Positions 50,441-58,320 of a stretch of 64,000 nucleotides of DNA are shown here, in pieces; the first letter of the stretch is position 1; every line of letters starts with the position of its first letter. The notes beneath the pieces are model-generated. The model worked only from the letters and a program-made list of their open reading frames with translations, had not been told where the DNA came from and did not search any database. The stretch comes from Frankia sp. AiPa1 (GTDB taxonomy: Bacteria > Actinomycetota > Actinomycetes > Frankiales > Frankiaceae), in NCBI RefSeq assembly GCF_023243075.1, contig NZ_JALKFZ020000177.1, positions 62,001 through 126,000 on the forward strand, read 5' to 3'. Made by a program: the position numbers and the translations under genes.

Positions 50441-51232
50441 CTAGTCACAGTCACTGCTGATCCGCCGGCACAACTCACCCTTGAGGTAACGGGCGAGCTC
50501 CTGCTGGGGACGCTCCGCGGTGCCCTCGTTGACACCGAGGAAGCGGACCTTGTCCGCGCCGACCGAGGTGATCTGTCCGGTCTCGAAGCAGCGTTTCACC
50601 ACGGCCTCGGCGATGGTGACGGACGCTGTCTTGCCATCGACGTCCAGGCAGTCGGTCGGCTCACCGGTGCCCAGCAGGTCGGTCCAGACCAGCGTCGTCA
50701 CGTCCGTGACCTTGGCCCCGGGAGTGGCGCGCACCGTGGAGACCTCGTCGTTGATGCCGGCAAGCAGGCCGGTGGCGCTGCCGGTCGGGCTGACCTGCTC
50801 GGACTGGACGACATGATTGATCTCGGTGCCGAGGGCCTTCGACGCGGCGGCGCGGTCCTTCTCCTCCCGGCGGCTGTTGTTCCGCTTGATCCGGAACACC
50901 TTGTCGCCGTGGAAGCAGTCGGAGTAGATCATCGAGGCGCCGCCGCTGGCGACGAGCCGGATGTAGGAGCCGTTCTTCAGCGCCGTGTCCAGGTAGGGCT
51001 GGACCCGGGTCGCCACCCTCTGCGCGGTCGCCACCGAATTGTCGGTCACGTCCAGCAGCACGAGCAGAAGCGGCGCGCCGTCCTTGGGGGTGGACTCCTG
51101 GTACTGCCCGCAGTCGAGCGGCCCAGAGGCCTTGGCGGTGCCGAGCAGTCCACCCGGATCGCAGGCGGACAGCGCCGGCACGGCGAGCATCGACATCGCG
51201 ACCAGGGACGCGAGCCGAGCCCGGCGACCCAT
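50441..51232 (-). CDS. Secreted lipoprotein of the envelope cluster (hypothetical)
   Basis: 263 residues from ATG 51232, which gives a textbook 24-residue lipoprotein signal ending in lipobox LSAC. The mature part resembles a secreted alpha/beta protein (PLLLVLLDVTDNSVATAQRVATRVQPYLDTAL, SYIRLVASGGASMIYSDCF, TDVTTLVWTDLLGTGEPTDCLDVDG, KVRFLGVNEGTAERP). The LDVTDNS segment recalls a vWA-like start but lacks a clear MIDAS. Several Cys may form disulfides. An alternative ATG 51379 overlaps the upstream stop (ATGA) and adds 49 Arg/Gly/Pro-rich repeat residues (RGTSHPRG). Function unknown. Confidence 0.75.
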   Translation of the reverse strand: MGRRARLASLVAMSMLAVPALSACDPGGLLGTAKASGPLDCGQYQESTPKDGAPLLLVLLDVTDNSVATAQRVATRVQPYLDTALKNGSYIRLVASGGASMIYSDCFHGDKVFRIKRNNSRREEKDRAAASKALGTEINHVVQSEQVSPTGSATGLLAGINDEVSTVRATPGAKVTDVTTLVWTDLLGTGEPTDCLDVDGKTASVTIAEAVVKRCFETGQITSVGADKVRFLGVNEGTAERPQQELARYLKGELCRRISSDCD

Positions 51233-51375
51233 CCGAGCGGTGCCCCGGGGATGAGAGGTGCCCCGCGGGCGAGAGGAGCCCCGGGGATGAGAGGTGCCCC
51301 GCGGGTGCGAGACGCCCCGCAGGTCAGCGGGGCCCCGGGGGCGGGAAAAGCCCCAGCGGCGGGAAAGGCGGTGCG

Positions 51376-51960
51376 TCATCGAAGCACGATCTCCACTCGG
51401 CGTCGGCTCGCGTCGGGGACGCCGTCCCGCGCGCCCTGCTCGCCCCGGCCCTCGACGTCCAGCACGGAGCTGGGGATGTTCTGCGTGGCCAGCCACGCCT
51501 CGACCGCCTTGGCGCGGTCGAGGGACAGCTTCTGGTTGTCCTCGGTGGTACCGACCCCGTCGCTGTAACCGATCACCGAGATCCGGCCGGGATGCTCGCG
51601 GACCGCTGGCAGGATCTGATCGAGCGCGGTCATCGCCTCCGGTAGCAGCGTGCTGCTGTTCGAGTCGAACAGGTAGTCGGAGCTGACCGTCGTCACCTGG
51701 CTGCCGTCCGGCTGGGTGACGAACTTGCTCAGCGGCGGCAGCGGGTCGGCCGTTACCCGCGGTGCCGTCCGGGCCGCGTGCGGCGCCGCGGTGAACGAGC
51801 CTCCGGCACTGCCTGAAGCACACCCGGCGGCGGTGAGTCCCACCGTCAGCGCGAGCGCGATGCTCGCGCACGCGCGGCTACCCGGACGCGGGCACGTCCG
51901 GGTAGCCGGATTGCCCCGCGTGAACGTGGCATCTCCGGGTGCGCAGTGAGCGTGGTCCAC
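51376..51960 (-). CDS. OmpA-family lipoprotein
   Basis: 194 residues. The signal peptide (ASIALALTVGLTAAGC) has lipobox LTAAGC near residue 47. A spacer leads to an OmpA/MotB-type peptidoglycan-binding domain: DYLFDSNSSTLLPEAMTALDQILPAV, ISVIGYSDGVGTTEDNQKLSLDRAKAVEAWLATQ, VEGRGEQGARDGVPDASRRRVEIVL. The Asp and Arg residues that hold diaminopimelate are in place. It should tether the cluster to the cell wall. GTG 51960 is the listed start; a later start nearer the signal peptide is possible. First gene of the minus-strand envelope cluster. Confidence 0.88.
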   Translation of the reverse strand: MDHAHCAPGDATFTRGNPATRTCPRPGSRACASIALALTVGLTAAGCASGSAGGSFTAAPHAARTAPRVTADPLPPLSKFVTQPDGSQVTTVSSDYLFDSNSSTLLPEAMTALDQILPAVREHPGRISVIGYSDGVGTTEDNQKLSLDRAKAVEAWLATQNIPSSVLDVEGRGEQGARDGVPDASRRRVEIVLR

Positions 51961-52061
51961 GGTCTGCCCCCAACGGCGAATGCGGGGCCTACCCTAACGG
52001 GGACGTTCAGGGCGCCTCGTGACGCCCGTGGGCGTTGTGTACGTAGTGGGGCGGACTGGTG

Positions 52062-52877
52062 TCACGTTGAGGACACGGGCCGGCTGGTGACAAAGATCGA
52101 TGTTGACGGTACGTAGGCGCCGCGCCGCGGTCCCCACTGTCCCCAGGTCTGCGCCAGGTCCGCCGGCCATTCGGGTTCGAGCAGGTCATGCAGGACAAGC
52201 CCGGCCCCGACGATCTCCCGGACGCGGTCGCCGACGGTGCGGTGCGTCTCGGTGTAGATGGCGCGGCCGGCCTCGTCGTGCTCGGTGTAGGCACGCCGGT
52301 CGAAGTAGCTGTGGTAGATCCGTAGACCGATTTCCTCGTCCGGCTCGTCGGGCAGGCACCAGACGAACGGGTGCGTGGTGGAGAACACCCACCGTCCGCC
52401 CGGGCGTAGCACCCGGGCGACTTCGCGCATCAGCGCGGCGGAGTCGGCCACGAACGGCACGGCGCCGAACGCCGAGCAGGCGAGGTCGACGCTCTCGTCG
52501 GCGATCGGCAGCGCCACGGCGTCGGCCTGGACGAGGGGTACCTCGATGCCGGTGCGCGTTCCGAGGGCCCGGGCCTCGGCGAGCTGCCCGCTGGACAGGT
52601 CCAGCCCCACCACCCGCGCCCCCTGGGTGCGCAGCCAGCGGGCGCACTGCGCGCCACCGCAGCCGACCTCGAGCACGATGCGGCCCTCGACGTCGCCGAG
52701 GAGTCGCAGCTCGGACTCGCGCAGCCCTTCCGGGCTCCAGCAGAAGTCGCTGTCACCGAGGAACGTGCCGTGCTCGGCCTGGTAGTCGGATGCGGTGTCG
52801 TCCCAGTAGTGCCGGCTGGCGTGCCTGGCGGTGTCGGCGTCGATGTCGACGTACCCGTGGAGGGGCGGGTTGGTCAC
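52062..52877 (-). CDS. SAM-dependent class I methyltransferase
   Basis: 271 residues. Motif I IVLEVGCGGAQCARWL, motif II-like VVGLDLSSGQLAEARA, VQADAVALPIADESVDLACSAFGAVPFV, and RVLRPGGRWVFSTTHPF are the Methyltransf_11 signature. The preceding YWDDTASDYQAEHGTFLGD matches a group of actinobacterial methyltransferases of unknown substrate. GTG 52877 follows CAGGAG at five bases. It lies downstream of the Ser/Thr kinase gene in the same direction, separated by 111 bp that contain two to three copies of a cgtcggtctgttctg repeat. Confidence 0.92.
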   Translation of the reverse strand: MTNPPLHGYVDIDADTARHASRHYWDDTASDYQAEHGTFLGDSDFCWSPEGLRESELRLLGDVEGRIVLEVGCGGAQCARWLRTQGARVVGLDLSSGQLAEARALGTRTGIEVPLVQADAVALPIADESVDLACSAFGAVPFVADSAALMREVARVLRPGGRWVFSTTHPFVWCLPDEPDEEIGLRIYHSYFDRRAYTEHDEAGRAIYTETHRTVGDRVREIVGAGLVLHDLLEPEWPADLAQTWGQWGPRRGAYVPSTSIFVTSRPVSST

Positions 52878-52988
52878 GGTGCTCCTGGGTCGGTCTGCTC
52901 TGGGTCGTACGTCGGTCTGTTCTGGGGCGAACTACGTCGGTCTGTTCTGCGGCGAACACAGTGCTGTCGGGCTGGTCGCGGTGCTGCG

Positions 52989-55013
52989 TCAAGCGCCGGT
53001 GTGGTCGACGGCGGTGCCGATGACGGCGCGGTCCTCGGCAACGGTGATCGGGGTGTAGACCACCGGAACACCGGTCTGCCGGTCGACCAGCCGGCCGCGC
53101 CGGCTCTCGCCGACCAGCCGGGCTCGTCCCTGCAGCGAGCTGAGGCTCACCTCGCGGTCCGCCGGGCCGAACGGTCCGGTTCCGGCGAGCCCGGACTGGG
53201 TCGGGTTCTCCGTCGCGTAGACGCGCACGACGGTGCCCGGCACGGTCGTCCAGCGCAGGACCGTGCCGCCCAGGGTGGCGCGGGCCTCCAGGTCCAGCAC
53301 GGGACGCGGCCGGGCCACGACGCGAATGACGACCTGGCTCGCGTCCGTCGGGGCCAGCGCGTCCGACCCATCGGGACCGGCGACCCACAACCGGTAGCGG
53401 TAGACGGCGCTCGGGGCGACATCGGTGTCGACGAAGTGGCCGCCGGCCCCGCGAAAGCGCCGTTTGGCGCCGGACAGCGCCGACGACTCGGCGAACGTCC
53501 GCTCGATGATCACCTCGTCATGATGGGGCATCGGCCGCCAGGACAGTTCCACCGCATCCCCGGTCATCGTCGCCCGTAGAGCGGTCACCGCCGGCGCCAG
53601 CGTCCGAGCCGCCGTGCGCGCCGCCGCCGAGCGCCGCCGCCCGGACGCCCCGGTCAGCACCGCCACCACCTCGTGCCAGTACGTCACCCCCCGGGGCACC
53701 CCGGCATCGGACAGTTCGGTTGCGGTGGTGATGCCCAGCCCTCGTTCCCGGCGTCCTCCCGGCGCGGTCGGGTCGGCGAGCACCCGGCACACCCGGTAGG
53801 ACACTCCCGGCGTCGTCGACGGCGCCCAGCGCAGCACGACCGCGCCCTCCTGCACCGCCGCGGTCAGGTCGGTCGGCGCCCGCGGTGTCTCCGCACCAGA
53901 CGGCGCCACGGGCACGGGGGGCGCCCCGATCCCGCCGCCGGCACCGGACGGCCCGCGCTCGGGCTCGGGGGCCCGGGTCGGGTCGCGCTGGTCGGGCAGG
54001 TCGGAGGGCGGGGGCCGCACGCGGGTGCGCGCGGCGAGCCGGGTCGGATCACCCTCGTCGTACCCGGCCGGCTGGTCGTACTGGCCCTGCTGGTCGTCCT
54101 GGTCCGGCTGGTCGTACGGGGCTTGCTGGTCGTTCCAGGTCAGCTGTTCGGTCCGGGCCGGCTGGGCGATCCGGGTCAGGCTGACGGGGGGCCGGGTGAC
54201 CCGGCGGAGCAGCTCGCGGGCGTGCTCCGGGTCGATCCGCCGCTGCGGGTCCTTCTCCAGCAGGCCGTCGAGCACCGGGGCAAGGGGACCGGCATGCGGC
54301 GCCGGCGCCGGCGGGTGCAGCACGATCGCGGCGAGCATCGCGCCGAAACTGTCCCGCTCGAACGGCGGGCGTCCCTCGAGCGCGAAGTACAGCGTGCCGC
54401 CCAGGCTGAACAGGTCGCCGTCGAACGTCGCCGGATAGTTGTTGAGCCGCTCCGGGGCCATGTACAGCGGCGTGCCCAGCACGCCGGTCACGGTCAGAGT
54501 GGGGTCGCCGTCGCCGGTGGCGATGCCGAAGTCGGTGAGCACGGTCCGCCCGTCCGTGCCGATGAGCACGTTGGACGGTTTCACATCCCGATGGACGATG
54601 CCGTGGTCACGCGCGGCGATCAGCGCGTCGAGCACGGCCAGCCCCACCCGGGCCGCCCGCGCGGGGGACAGCGGGCCGTCGTCACGCACGACTTCGAACA
54701 GGGACCGGGACGGCACCAGTTCCATCACGATCCACGGCAGGCCGTTCTCCAGGACGACGTCCAGGATCGTGACGACGTGCGGGTGCCCCCGCAGCTTGGC
54801 GGCGTGCCGGGCCTCGCGCATCGCCCGTTCGACCCGGTCGGCCCGCTCCGACCCGGCAACCCCGCCGGCGAGCTCGATCTCCTTCAGCGCGGCCTCGGTC
54901 TCCAGCACGCAGTCGAAGGCGCGCCAGACCGTGCCCATCGCGCCCGCGCCAAGGCGCGCGAGGAGGCGATATCGACCCGCCACCACGCGGTCGCCCACTG
55001 GACCGGCAGCCAC
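52989..55013 (-). CDS. Ser/Thr protein kinase with C-terminal fibronectin-like modules
   Basis: 674 residues. The N-terminal PknB-like kinase has the P-loop LARLGAGAMGTVW, catalytic Lys in AALKEIEL, HRDVKPSNV, DFG, and APERL. A Gln/Asp/Tyr/Pro-rich linker (residues 290-350) follows. Beta-sandwich segments resemble fibronectin type III domains (PTDLTAAVQEGAVVLRWAPSTTPGVSYRVCR, AVTALRATMTGDAVELSWRPMPHHDEVIIERTF, VLDLEARATLGGTVLRWTTVPG). I see no membrane helix, so the protein appears soluble. GTG 55013 has GAGGGGG five bases upstream. Confidence 0.92.
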   Translation of the reverse strand: MAAGPVGDRVVAGRYRLLARLGAGAMGTVWRAFDCVLETEAALKEIELAGGVAGSERADRVERAMREARHAAKLRGHPHVVTILDVVLENGLPWIVMELVPSRSLFEVVRDDGPLSPARAARVGLAVLDALIAARDHGIVHRDVKPSNVLIGTDGRTVLTDFGIATGDGDPTLTVTGVLGTPLYMAPERLNNYPATFDGDLFSLGGTLYFALEGRPPFERDSFGAMLAAIVLHPPAPAPHAGPLAPVLDGLLEKDPQRRIDPEHARELLRRVTRPPVSLTRIAQPARTEQLTWNDQQAPYDQPDQDDQQGQYDQPAGYDEGDPTRLAARTRVRPPPSDLPDQRDPTRAPEPERGPSGAGGGIGAPPVPVAPSGAETPRAPTDLTAAVQEGAVVLRWAPSTTPGVSYRVCRVLADPTAPGGRRERGLGITTATELSDAGVPRGVTYWHEVVAVLTGASGRRRSAAARTAARTLAPAVTALRATMTGDAVELSWRPMPHHDEVIIERTFAESSALSGAKRRFRGAGGHFVDTDVAPSAVYRYRLWVAGPDGSDALAPTDASQVVIRVVARPRPVLDLEARATLGGTVLRWTTVPGTVVRVYATENPTQSGLAGTGPFGPADREVSLSSLQGRARLVGESRRGRLVDRQTGVPVVYTPITVAEDRAVIGTAVDHTGA

Positions 55014-55054
55014 GACACCCCCTCGGCTTCGTTCATTGTCGCAGGCCAGCTTTT

Positions 55055-55138
55055 CAGGTGAGCGGGAACGTCACGACCTGACCGGCGAAGATCGTCCCAT
55101 TGGTGCCCCGGGCGACGAACGACCGGTCCACCCGCTGG
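55055..55138 (-). other. LysM-like coding remnant
   Basis: In the 125-bp gap, the minus strand reads RVDRSFVARGTNGTIFAGQVVTFPL and then a stop at about 55055, reminiscent of the end of a LysM cell-wall binding repeat. The frame continues back out of register with the neighbouring membrane protein. It is probably a relic of a longer gene. Confidence 0.3.
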
Positions 55139-57154
55139 TCACCTGTCGGCCGCGTGGTCGGTCAGCCACAGATCGACACCGCCGACGTGGCGCGGTGGCC
55201 GGCCGAGCAGCTCCACCAGCAGCGTCCGCAGCTGCGCGGTCCGGTGGGCTGGACCGAGGACGACCGCGTCCGGGGACAACCGCGCGTAGGCGGCCCGCAC
55301 CTGAGACGAGCCGGCCATGGCCGCCCCCGAGACGGCACCGTCGTCGACGTCGATCAGAGCCGAGGTCAACGCGTCCGGCGCCCCGTGGAACGTTGCCCGC
55401 CCGGATGGGTCCGGGACCGTGCAGTAACAGCCGGCCATGACGAACCGGAACCCGGCCTTCGCCTGCCACAGCATCGCCTCGGCGCGCTGCGGATGCGGGT
55501 AGGGGACCACCAGCGTCGTCGCGCCGGCCGGGATCCGGCGCACCTCGTCGCTGGTGAAGAAGGCCGGGGTTCGAGCCGACGTGGTCAGCAGCGGCGCCGG
55601 CAGGAGCGTCGCCAGCGCACCCATCAGCAGCACCAGTGCCCCCGACCGCGCCAGCGCCAGGCTCCCCCGCTCACGTCGCGGTGCCGTGGACTGGCGGGTG
55701 AGCAGCCGGTCCAGGCCGACGGCGGTGATCGCCGCGGCGCACAGCATCACGTACAGGGCGAAACGGGATGGAAGTGCGTTGCGTAACACAGGCACTCGTT
55801 CGCCGAGCAGCCACGGCATCGGGACCCCGGTGACCCGTCCGTCCACGTGCAGATGGTCACCCAGGGACAGCACCGCCATGACGACGCCGACCGGGACGAG
55901 GACCCGCACCAGCGGATGGTGGCGGGCTCCGAACGCCGCGCCGATCGCCAGCAGCATCAGGGGAACCCCCAGGTAGCCGCCGACCTCGACGGCGTTGCCG
56001 GTGAATCGCAGGCTGTGCCGTAACGCCGCGGCCGGGGCGAGCTCCTGCAACGGCGTCGGGGTGACGAACGTCCACACGTCACTCACGGCGATGCCGGCCG
56101 GCTGGATCGATCCGTGGACCCGCCCGTCGCCGAAGAACTGCACCGTCAACGGCCAGGCGAGCAGGACCGTCGCGGTCCCGGCCGCCACCGCGAGGCCGCG
56201 CAGCGCCGGTCCGATCCGCGCCCGCACCATCCTCGGATGCCAGGCGGCCAGCGCGGCCGCTCCGACCGTCCCCGCCAGCAGGGACGACGCGAGCACCTCC
56301 TCGCCGATCATCGCCTGCCCGGCGACCGCCAGCCCGAGCAGCATCCCCGTACGCCGTCCTGGCCATCCTCGCGCCTGCCAGCCGTGTCTCGCCTGCCAGC
56401 CGTGCCTCGCCGGGTCGCCCGTCGCGGGGTAGGGCAGGTCCGGCGCGCGGCCTCGCGTCCGCGGGCCGCGTACCAACAGGTCGTGCAGCAGCAGCGCGAG
56501 GATGGGTGGGAACGGGACGAACGCCAGATGCAGATGCCCGTACGAGCTACCGACCAGGTAGGGCCCGAATCCGTACAACAGCCCACCGGCCGCCGCCGGC
56601 GCCACCCGGACGAACCGGCGCAGCAGCAGATACAGGGCGAGACCGCTGACCACCGGCGCCAGCGTCAGCAGCACCGTCAGCGTGAACACCGGCCCGCCGA
56701 GCGCGGTGACGGGAGCGGCGATCAGCCCCAACAGCGGCACCGGCGTGCTCCACAGCACGTTCGCCCCATCCGGAGCGTTGATCGTGTGGGTGACGAACGG
56801 ATCCAGGCCGTGGGCGATCGCGTGTGGCGTCCACCGTAGGTACCAGACGTACAGATAGGCGTCGTTCCCGCCGTAGGTGACCTGTCCCGGATGCCGCCAG
56901 CCGGCACGGAAGATCCACATTGCCAGACTCAGATAGGCCACCGTGACCACGAGCCCCGCCGGCATCCTGGCCGGCATCCGGGACGAGATCCGCGCCACTG
57001 TCTCCGCCGCTGCCCCCGCCGGACCCGCTCCGATCATCGGCGGGCGCGACTGGTCGTCGGGCATCCGGCGAGTGCCGGCCTGATGCGCGTCATCCGGGCC
57101 CGACCGGGCGCTGGCCGTCCCGGAGCCAGACAGCTGGATGTCGGAGCTGCTCAC
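55139..57154 (-). CDS. Large polytopic membrane protein, glycosyltransferase-like
   Basis: 671 residues with about eleven membrane helices. The first outer loop has GGNDAYLYVWYLRWTPHAIAHGLDPFVTHTINAPDGANVLW, a pattern of actinobacterial proteins related to GT-C glycosyltransferases with an acidic loop (NDAY). The C-terminal globular portion (RRIPAGATTLVVPYPHPQRAEAMLWQAKAGFRFVMAGCYCTVPDP, ALIDVDDGAVSGA) resembles those of YfhO/GT87-like membrane proteins. A sugar-transfer role is inferred. GTG 57154 has GGGGGG six bases upstream; the upstream frame to 57514 lacks conservation. Confidence 0.82.
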   Translation of the reverse strand: MSSSDIQLSGSGTASARSGPDDAHQAGTRRMPDDQSRPPMIGAGPAGAAAETVARISSRMPARMPAGLVVTVAYLSLAMWIFRAGWRHPGQVTYGGNDAYLYVWYLRWTPHAIAHGLDPFVTHTINAPDGANVLWSTPVPLLGLIAAPVTALGGPVFTLTVLLTLAPVVSGLALYLLLRRFVRVAPAAAGGLLYGFGPYLVGSSYGHLHLAFVPFPPILALLLHDLLVRGPRTRGRAPDLPYPATGDPARHGWQARHGWQARGWPGRRTGMLLGLAVAGQAMIGEEVLASSLLAGTVGAAALAAWHPRMVRARIGPALRGLAVAAGTATVLLAWPLTVQFFGDGRVHGSIQPAGIAVSDVWTFVTPTPLQELAPAAALRHSLRFTGNAVEVGGYLGVPLMLLAIGAAFGARHHPLVRVLVPVGVVMAVLSLGDHLHVDGRVTGVPMPWLLGERVPVLRNALPSRFALYVMLCAAAITAVGLDRLLTRQSTAPRRERGSLALARSGALVLLMGALATLLPAPLLTTSARTPAFFTSDEVRRIPAGATTLVVPYPHPQRAEAMLWQAKAGFRFVMAGCYCTVPDPSGRATFHGAPDALTSALIDVDDGAVSGAAMAGSSQVRAAYARLSPDAVVLGPAHRTAQLRTLLVELLGRPPRHVGGVDLWLTDHAADR

Positions 57155-57380
57155 GACGGCCCCCCTTGCGTGTCCCGTGATGTCGACCCGGCGATCAGCA
57201 GCCGACGCGCGGAACATTTCAGACGAGTATCCCAACGGCGGACCGACCCACCCGCCTCTGGGTGCTTCGACCCACCTACCTGGCGTGACACCTCGGACGG
57301 CAGTTCGCCTCGCCTCGGAGGCCGGCGACCCCTGACCGCGCGATCGCCAGCGGTGACCGTGCGAGCGCCAGCCCTGGCCG

Positions 57381-57902
57381 TCAGTGCCGGGGTGGCTCCG
57401 GGAATGCGTCGGCGCCGCCGGGACGGGGTCTGGACGACTGGTCGGACCATTCCGCGACCAGGGCGGCGAAGGTCCGATACCGCGCCACGGCATAGCCGCC
57501 GGACACGACCCCATGCTGGTCGAGAAGCGCGACGGGATAGCCGCGTTCGGCGCGGTAGCCCCGTTCGCCGACGATCACCCTCCCGCCGAGCCGGACGACG
57601 CCGACGACGCAGGGCAGCGCCGTCCAGCGGGGGATGCGGGCGGCGGCGAGGATGCTGGGTGTGCGCCAGGCATACAGGCCACACAGACAGTGCTCGTCCG
57701 GAATCCGGTCATGACCGATCGGAGGAGCCTGCGGATCGGGGCGCTCGTCGGGGCGGTGCGCGGTGCGCAGGCAGTGTGCCTCGGTGATGCCATCGGCACG
57801 CCACAGCAGCATGCCAGGGGGAAACGGCGTCCACGGCGTCCAGGCGGGGCGCAGGTGACCGTCACCGTCCACCGCCCACTGCCGCCAGCCGAGAATGCTC
57901 AC
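57381..57902 (-). CDS. Conserved hypothetical protein with CLCGLYA motif
   Basis: 173 residues: ILGWRQWAVDGDGHLRPAWTPW at the N-terminus, EHCLCGLYAWRTP in the middle, then VVGVVRLGGRVIVGERGYRAERGYPVALL and an ending RYRTFAALVAEW. The CxCGLYA segment and following beta strands look like a genuine small actinobacterial family of unknown function; the two Cys may bind metal. Its ATG 57902 overlaps the stop of the upstream small gene by 4 bp (ATGA), so the two are coupled. Confidence 0.72.
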   Translation of the reverse strand: MSILGWRQWAVDGDGHLRPAWTPWTPFPPGMLLWRADGITEAHCLRTAHRPDERPDPQAPPIGHDRIPDEHCLCGLYAWRTPSILAAARIPRWTALPCVVGVVRLGGRVIVGERGYRAERGYPVALLDQHGVVSGGYAVARYRTFAALVAEWSDQSSRPRPGGADAFPEPPRH

Positions 57903-58123
57903 CCGGGCACCGGCTCCAGTTCGGGCTGCGTGGCTGGCTCGGCGGGAGTGGCCGGAACGGCCGGGATGGTCAGCGGTTCGGCGTCGGGAAAACTGAGCGG
58001 CTCGTCCTCGACTATCCGTTCGGGCTTGCCCACGTCACCCATCACTCCACGGTCGGCGCTGGATGCCGTCGAGTCAATGGCCGGTTCGCGCCAGTATGTC
58101 CGCGCCCCCATGGTCATGGCCAC
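57899..58123 (-). CDS. Small acidic hypothetical protein
   Basis: 74 residues from ATG 58123, or 47 from ATG 58042, which has GGAG close upstream and begins MGDVGKPERIVEDEP. The short form is acidic and Pro/Glu-rich (FPDAEPLTIPAVPATPAEPATQPELEP), resembling small acidic actinobacterial proteins. It overlaps the following gene by 4 bp, suggesting that the two products work together. Function unknown. Confidence 0.6.
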   Translation of the reverse strand: MAMTMGARTYWREPAIDSTASSADRGVMGDVGKPERIVEDEPLSFPDAEPLTIPAVPATPAEPATQPELEPVPG

Positions 58124-58320
58124 GGGACGCGCCGCCCACCGTTCTGGATCATCTCGGCGCGGAGGGAGTCGCTGGTGACAACCCTGAAAAGCGGGGCGGC
58201 CCGGGTGGGCCGGCGCGTCCTCAGGCGGGGTATGCCGGCCTAGTCCGTGTGGTGAGGGGGTGGGGGTCTAGCAATGGTGTGGTGTTGAATATGACCTTCA
58301 CGTAGTCATAAGAGGTGATT

